Below, in pieces: positions 6,253-9,083 of a stretch of DNA of 9,083 nt (the first letter of the stretch is position 1; every line of letters starts with the position of its first letter). Source of the stretch: Chloroflexaceae bacterium (GTDB taxonomy: Bacteria > Chloroflexota > Chloroflexia > Chloroflexales > Chloroflexaceae); contig JAOACN010000539.1 in assembly GCA_026417815.1 (NCBI GenBank), positions 1-9,083 of the forward strand, written 5' to 3'. The position numbers and the translations under genes are program-made. The notes under the pieces are model-generated. The model saw only the letters and a list, made by a program, of their open reading frames with translations. It ran no database searches and was not told the origin of the DNA.

Positions 6253-6591
6253 TTACTTGCCGCCGCAGCCCATCAGAGCCTTCTGCTCGGTGGCATCGGT
6301 TGCGGTGGTCTGCCGCTCGGCGGCCAGCTTCAACGCGGTCGCCTCGGCACTGTCACGGGCCATGCCCACCAGGCTCACCAGGCTGCCCTCGGAGACCAGG
6401 ACGGGCGCCGAGGCCGGCTGGGCCGGCTGCAACTGTGGCGCCGCAACACCGTTTGGCAGCACCATCACACCGGCCGGCGCCGGCTGGGCCAGCGTGCCGC
6501 CCGCCGGAGCAGGGCTGAACGCCAGCGCGGCAAAGATCGCGAACGCCACGATGGCGACCGCGCCACTCACCACCAGACCCTTCCAGAGCAT
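6253..6591 (-). CDS. Small exported or membrane-anchored protein of unknown function
   Basis: I do not recognise this 112-residue protein. It starts MLWKGLVVSGAVAIVAFAIF and continues with a hydrophobic stretch to about residue 25, which is a signal peptide or a single membrane anchor. A low-complexity Ala/Pro/Gln/Val segment follows (about 26-65). The C-terminal part is polar and helix-prone (SLVSLVGMARDSAEATALKLAAERQTTATDATEQKALMGCGGK) and holds the only cysteine, four residues from the end. The start is well supported: AAGGAGG, an ideal Shine-Dalgarno sequence, lies 6 bases upstream (6598-6604 on the plus strand). A good promoter lies further upstream. The frame is open to a start at 6678, but the extension would cross the ribosome-binding site and is rejected. 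The protein is probably located on the outer face of the membrane. It stands alone, opposed to its left neighbour and divergent from its right one. Confidence 0.7.
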   Translation of the reverse strand: MLWKGLVVSGAVAIVAFAIFAALAFSPAPAGGTLAQPAPAGVMVLPNGVAAPQLQPAQPASAPVLVSEGSLVSLVGMARDSAEATALKLAAERQTTATDATEQKALMGCGGK

Positions 6592-6692
6592 ACACAACCT
6601 CCTTGTACGGATACTGATAGCCGGGGCCACACCTGGCGCTGGCGCCAGTCGTAGCCAGGGAGCGAGTTGGTTTGCCAATGGGGTACACAGGC

Positions 6693-6721
6693 ATTGTACT
6701 ACCTTTGCAAACCTTTAGCAA
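6693..6721 (-). promoter_or_regulatory. Candidate promoter of the small exported protein
   Basis: Read on the minus strand, TTGCTA (6716-6721, 4 of 6 to -35) is followed after exactly 17 bases by TACAAT (6693-6698, 5 of 6 to -10). Transcription would start near 6686, giving a leader of about 95 bases with AAGGAGG at its end. Position, spacing and a downstream gene with an ideal ribosome-binding site agree. Confidence 0.5.
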
Positions 6722-6806
6722 GGAAAAATATCCCGACTCCAGAGTTTGAGCCAGATCTGCCTCCAGGGCAGGGTGTGGGGCGGCATAGCCGCGCCAGGGG
6801 GGGGAA

Positions 6807-6983
6807 CCTCGCAGGTGTAGGGTTTTTCGAGCGAGAACGGGTTTTTGGCATTCCAATGCGCTTTCGGTCCTCACCCCCCCTGCCCTCTCTCCACCGTAGG
6901 GGGAGAGAGGGAGTTGGGCGTCCTGATGCCCCAGATGGCGAATGCGACGCGAGGATGTGCCGGAAAACCCTACACCTGAGAAG
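6807..6983. mobile_element. MITE-like element: terminal inverted repeats around an internal palindrome
   Basis: CAGGTGTAGGGTTTT (6812-6826) recurs as its exact reverse complement at 6964-6978, with partial pairing continuing on both sides (about 6807 and 6983). Inside lies a second palindrome at 6883-6911. On the outside, the 10-base sequence GGGGGGGAAC occurs at 6798-6807 and again at 6983-6992, each copy about four bases from the exact repeat end, as a target-site duplication might. Being G-rich, this direct repeat could be chance. No transposase is encoded, and the interior has no plausible gene. It could instead be a REP-type repeat cluster. Confidence 0.4.
6883..6911. repeat. Palindrome of the CCCTCTC-GAGAGGG type
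   Basis: CCCTCTCTCC (6883-6892) pairs exactly with GGAGAGAGGG (6902-6911) around 9 bases. It is preceded by CCTCACCCCCCC. This layout resembles a common class of dispersed bacterial intergenic repeats (CTCACCCC, then CCTCTCC, then GGAGAGG). It sits inside the MITE-like element. Confidence 0.5.
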
Positions 6984-7046
6984 GGGGGGAACGGGGTCTG
7001 TCCCATTTGCACAGGCCCTGTTTCACCTCCAGAGCTTGAACAACGC

Positions 7047-7055
7047 TGGTATGAT
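7047..7055 (+). promoter_or_regulatory. Candidate extended -10 promoter for the binding lipoprotein
   Basis: TGG followed by TATGAT (7050-7055) forms an extended -10 motif (TGnTATnnT) with 5 of 6 matches to the -10 box. No -35 box is seen at normal spacing, which extended -10 promoters can tolerate. Transcription would start near 7062, about 58 bases before the GTG start at 7120. Confidence 0.35.
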
Positions 7056-7119
7056 AGGAGCAGGTTTTCCGTCCGGTCTGGATCCGCCGCGTTTCTGCGC
7101 CTTGCCAGGGAGAGTAGCT

Positions 7120-8373
7120 GTGGGATCTCGATTTGCCCTGTGGTCATCGCTGCGGTCGGCGCGCCTGGTTATACGCCCCCTGGCCCTGCTGGCTGCGGCC
7201 ATCCTGCTTGGCGCGTGCACCGGCTTGTTGCCCGGCGAGCAGCCCAGCCCCGTCGTGGTGATCGTCACCGCCACCCCCGCCTCTGGCCAGCCAGCGCCCC
7301 TGGCCCCGTCTCCTACCCCGCTGGCCGCGCCCCCCGAAGCCCCGACCGCCACCCCGGCCGTCGCCGCCAGCGATACGACCGCCACTCCCGCCCCCGAGGC
7401 GCGTTCGGGGTTGCTGCAACGGGTGCGCGAGCGCGGGCGGCTGATCTGCGGCGCCAATGCCGACCTCCCCGGCTTCGGGTTCTACGACCGGGTGCGCGAT
7501 GAGTGGAGCGGCTTCGATGTCGATTTTTGCCGGGCCATTGCCGCGGCGATCTTCGACGATCCCGAGGCCGTGGAGTTTATCGCGCTAACCACCTCGGGCC
7601 CCAATGAACGCTTTGCCGCCGTGCGTAACGGAACGGTGGACGTGCTTATTCGCAATACCACCTGGACCCTGAGTCGCGACATCGCCGGACTGGCCTTCGG
7701 GCCAACCACCTTTCACGACGGGCAGACCTTCATGGTCCGCGCCAGCGCGCGTATTACCACTTCGGCCGACCTGGCCGGCAAGCGTATCTGCGTCGCGCGG
7801 GGCACGACCAGCGAGCAGAACCTGACCGATGACTTCGCCGCCCGGGGGATCGCCTTCGAAGCCGTGCTCTTCGACGATGAGGGCCAGCTCTACCCGGCCT
7901 ACGATCGCGGTGAATGCGATGCGGTGACCAGTGACAGTTCGCAACTGGTCTCCAAGCGCCAGACCCTCGACATCCCGGCGGACCACGTCATCCTGGGCGA
8001 GCGGATCTCGCGGGAACCGCTGGGGCCGGTGTTTATCGAGAACGATGAGCAGTGGCGCGACGTGGTAAGCTGGGTGGTGTTCGCGACGATCTACGCCGAG
8101 GAGCTGCGGGTCAACCAGGAGAATGTCGAGCAACAGCGCGCCCAGAGCAATGATCCGCGGGTCAGGCGCCTGCTCGGGCTGGAGGGCGAGTTTGGTCAGG
8201 GTCTCGGTCTGAGCAACGATTTCGCCTACACCGTTATCCGCAAGGTCGGCAACTACGGCGACATCTACGACCGCAACCTGGGGCCGCGCACGCCCTTCGC
8301 CCTCGACCGTGGCCCCAACAAGGTGTGGAACCTGGGCCAGGGTGGTGTGCTGGACTCACCGCCGTTTCGTTAG
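7120..8373 (+). CDS. Amino-acid ABC transporter substrate-binding lipoprotein (AapJ/BztA-like, family 3)
   Basis: This is the extracytoplasmic binding protein of a polar amino acid ABC importer, closest by eye to the general L-amino-acid binding proteins AapJ/BztA. From GTG 7120 it has 417 residues. A signal peptide with a basic start ends in the lipobox LLGAC, with Cys33 as lipidation site. A Pro/Thr/Ala linker (about 40-95) follows, which makes it longer than the usual 340 residues. The binding domain runs from about 96 to the end. Diagnostic stretches are LICGANADLPGFGFYD, WSGFDVDFCRAIAAAIF, VDVLIRNTTWTLSRD, ICVARGTTSEQNL, SREPLGPV, YAEELRVNQENV, VGNYGDIYDRNLGP and the ending DSPPFR, all in AapJ order. 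GTG is preferred because AGGGAGAG lies 5 bases upstream. An ATG at 7051 is in frame but lacks a ribosome-binding site and overlaps the -10 candidate. No permease or ATPase gene is in view; a kinase gene follows after 13 bases. Confidence 0.92.
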   Translation: MGSRFALWSSLRSARLVIRPLALLAAAILLGACTGLLPGEQPSPVVVIVTATPASGQPAPLAPSPTPLAAPPEAPTATPAVAASDTTATPAPEARSGLLQRVRERGRLICGANADLPGFGFYDRVRDEWSGFDVDFCRAIAAAIFDDPEAVEFIALTTSGPNERFAAVRNGTVDVLIRNTTWTLSRDIAGLAFGPTTFHDGQTFMVRASARITTSADLAGKRICVARGTTSEQNLTDDFAARGIAFEAVLFDDEGQLYPAYDRGECDAVTSDSSQLVSKRQTLDIPADHVILGERISREPLGPVFIENDEQWRDVVSWVVFATIYAEELRVNQENVEQQRAQSNDPRVRRLLGLEGEFGQGLGLSNDFAYTVIRKVGNYGDIYDRNLGPRTPFALDRGPNKVWNLGQGGVLDSPPFR

Positions 8374-8386
8374 TCTCACCCCGGCC

Positions 8387-9064
8387 ATGCAGCAACCACT
8401 GATCTGCCCCGCCTGTCACGCCAGCAATCTGCCCCGCGCGCGCTTTTGCCAGCACTGCGGGTACGATCTGATTCTGAACAACGACGGGCCGCGGTTCTTC
8501 CTGACCAGAACGATTAAGGAGGGCGGGCAGGGCGCGGTGTTCGAGGGTCGTGACGAGGCCGGTCAGGTGGTAGCGGTCAAGGAGATGCTCGACCGTTTTA
8601 CTGACCCGCAGGAGCGGGCCGAGGCGGTGCAACGCTTTGAGGCCGAGGCGGAGATGCTCAGCCGCCTCACCCACCCGCGCATCCCGCGTATCTTTGCCTC
8701 GTTCAACGACGGCGGGCGGCACTACCTGGTGATGGAGTTCATCCGCGGCCAGGATCTGGAGGATCTGGTCAGTCGCGAGGGCCCCCAGCCCGAGGCCCGG
8801 GTGCTGGAATGGGCCGATCAGCTCTGCGACGTGCTGGAGTACCTGCACGCCGGGGGCCTGGTCTACCGCGATATGAAGCCCTCGAACGTGATGCTCGAGC
8901 AGCCCGCGGGGACGCTGAAGGTGATTGACTTCGGGATCGCCCGGGTCTTTCAGCCCCAGCAACGGGTGACGCAGATCGGCACGCCGGGCTACGCGCCGCC
9001 CGAGCAGTACCAGGGCCTGGCCACACCGCGTTCGGACATCTACGCACTGGGGGCGACCCTGCAC
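8387..9064 (+). CDS. Ser/Thr protein kinase with N-terminal zinc ribbon (3' truncated)
   Basis: This is a Hanks-type protein kinase that phosphorylates Ser/Thr on unknown targets. The 226 residues in view begin with a zinc ribbon (Cys7, Cys10, Cys21, Cys24). The kinase domain then shows the nucleotide loop EGGQGAV (45-51; the first Gly of GxGxxG is Lys44), VAVK with catalytic Lys65, a likely helix-C Glu in RFEAEAEML, hinge VMEF (115-118), catalytic loop YRDMKPSN (160-167, Tyr in place of the usual His, Asp162 present), DFG (181-183), activation loop end GTPGYAPPE (198-206) and SDIYALG (216-222). It should be active. ATG 8387 places the zinc ribbon at the N terminus but has no clear Shine-Dalgarno sequence. 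With the preceding stop only 13 bases away, translational coupling is likely. True coding sequence ends at 9064; the next 19 bases are adapter. Any C-terminal sensor or membrane region is lost. Confidence 0.93.
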
Positions 9065-9083
9065 CTGTCTCTTATACACATCT
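9065..9083. other. Tn5 mosaic-end (Nextera) adapter sequence, not genomic
   Basis: The final 19 bases are CTGTCTCTTATACACATCT, identical to the Tn5 transposase mosaic end used in tagmentation libraries. They sit exactly at the sequence end and interrupt the kinase domain after GATLH, where the family continues with a helix. Translated, they give LSLIHI forward and a start of MYKRQ in reverse, both known signs of adapter read-through in databases. Confidence 0.96.

Noticed and set aside
6592..6678. 29-residue N-terminal extension of the small exported protein
   Set aside because: It would span the ideal AAGGAGG site, which clearly serves the ATG at 6591.
6667..7119. 151-residue N-terminal extension of the binding lipoprotein
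   Set aside because: It would run through the MITE-like repeat and place the signal peptide and lipobox deep inside the protein.
8234..9079. Long antisense open frame opposite the kinase, beginning MYKRQ
   Set aside because: Its start codon and first residues come from the Tn5 adapter, and it lies opposite an intact kinase with full family motifs; it is a high-GC shadow.
1..9083. CRISPR array or defence island
   Set aside because: There are no regularly spaced direct repeats, no cas-like, restriction or toxin-antitoxin genes; all intergenic repeats are isolated palindromes.

Overview
This 9,083-base window is GC-rich chromosomal DNA from a bacterium. It is most plausibly a member of the Chloroflexota related to Chloroflexus or Roseiflexus. 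That placement is an inference from three things: a lipoprotein with a long Pro/Thr/Ala linker, a Ser/Thr kinase with an N-terminal zinc ribbon, and many GC-rich palindromes between genes. No rRNA, tRNA or other direct marker is present.

Layout: (1) positions 1-1332 hold the C-terminal part of the excision-repair ATPase UvrA, whose start lies outside the window. (2) 1333-1776 is a gap with two hairpins and a promoter candidate. (3) 1777-3300 encodes a CPA-type K+(Na+)/H+ antiporter with a TrkA-C domain. (4) 3301-3530 holds a 30-bp perfect palindrome. (5) 3531-4421 encodes an unrecognised protein with a soluble N-terminal half and a membrane C-terminal half. (6) 4422-4720 looks like a structured leader. 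(7) 4721-5239 encodes a YbaK-type aminoacyl-tRNA deacylase. (8) 5240-5444 is filled with palindromic repeats. (9) 5445-5930 encodes an adenosine-specific kinase family protein. (10) 5931-6252 is a less GC-rich gap ending in a 17-bp hairpin and a terminator candidate. (11) 6253-6591 on the minus strand encodes a small exported protein. (12) 6592-7119 holds its promoter, a MITE-like element and an extended -10 promoter. (13) 7120-8373 encodes an amino-acid-binding lipoprotein of an ABC importer. (14) 8387-9064 encodes a zinc-ribbon Ser/Thr kinase cut off by the end of the sequence.

Most of these genes look like separate housekeeping or transport units. The exception is the binding lipoprotein and the kinase, which are only 13 bases apart and probably share a transcript. 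The final 19 bases (9065-9083) match the Tn5 mosaic-end adapter used in Nextera libraries and are not genomic, so the last kinase residues are an artefact. I found no convincing new multi-gene system. The best leads are the structured leader before the deacylase, the MITE-like element, and the pairing of binding protein with kinase.
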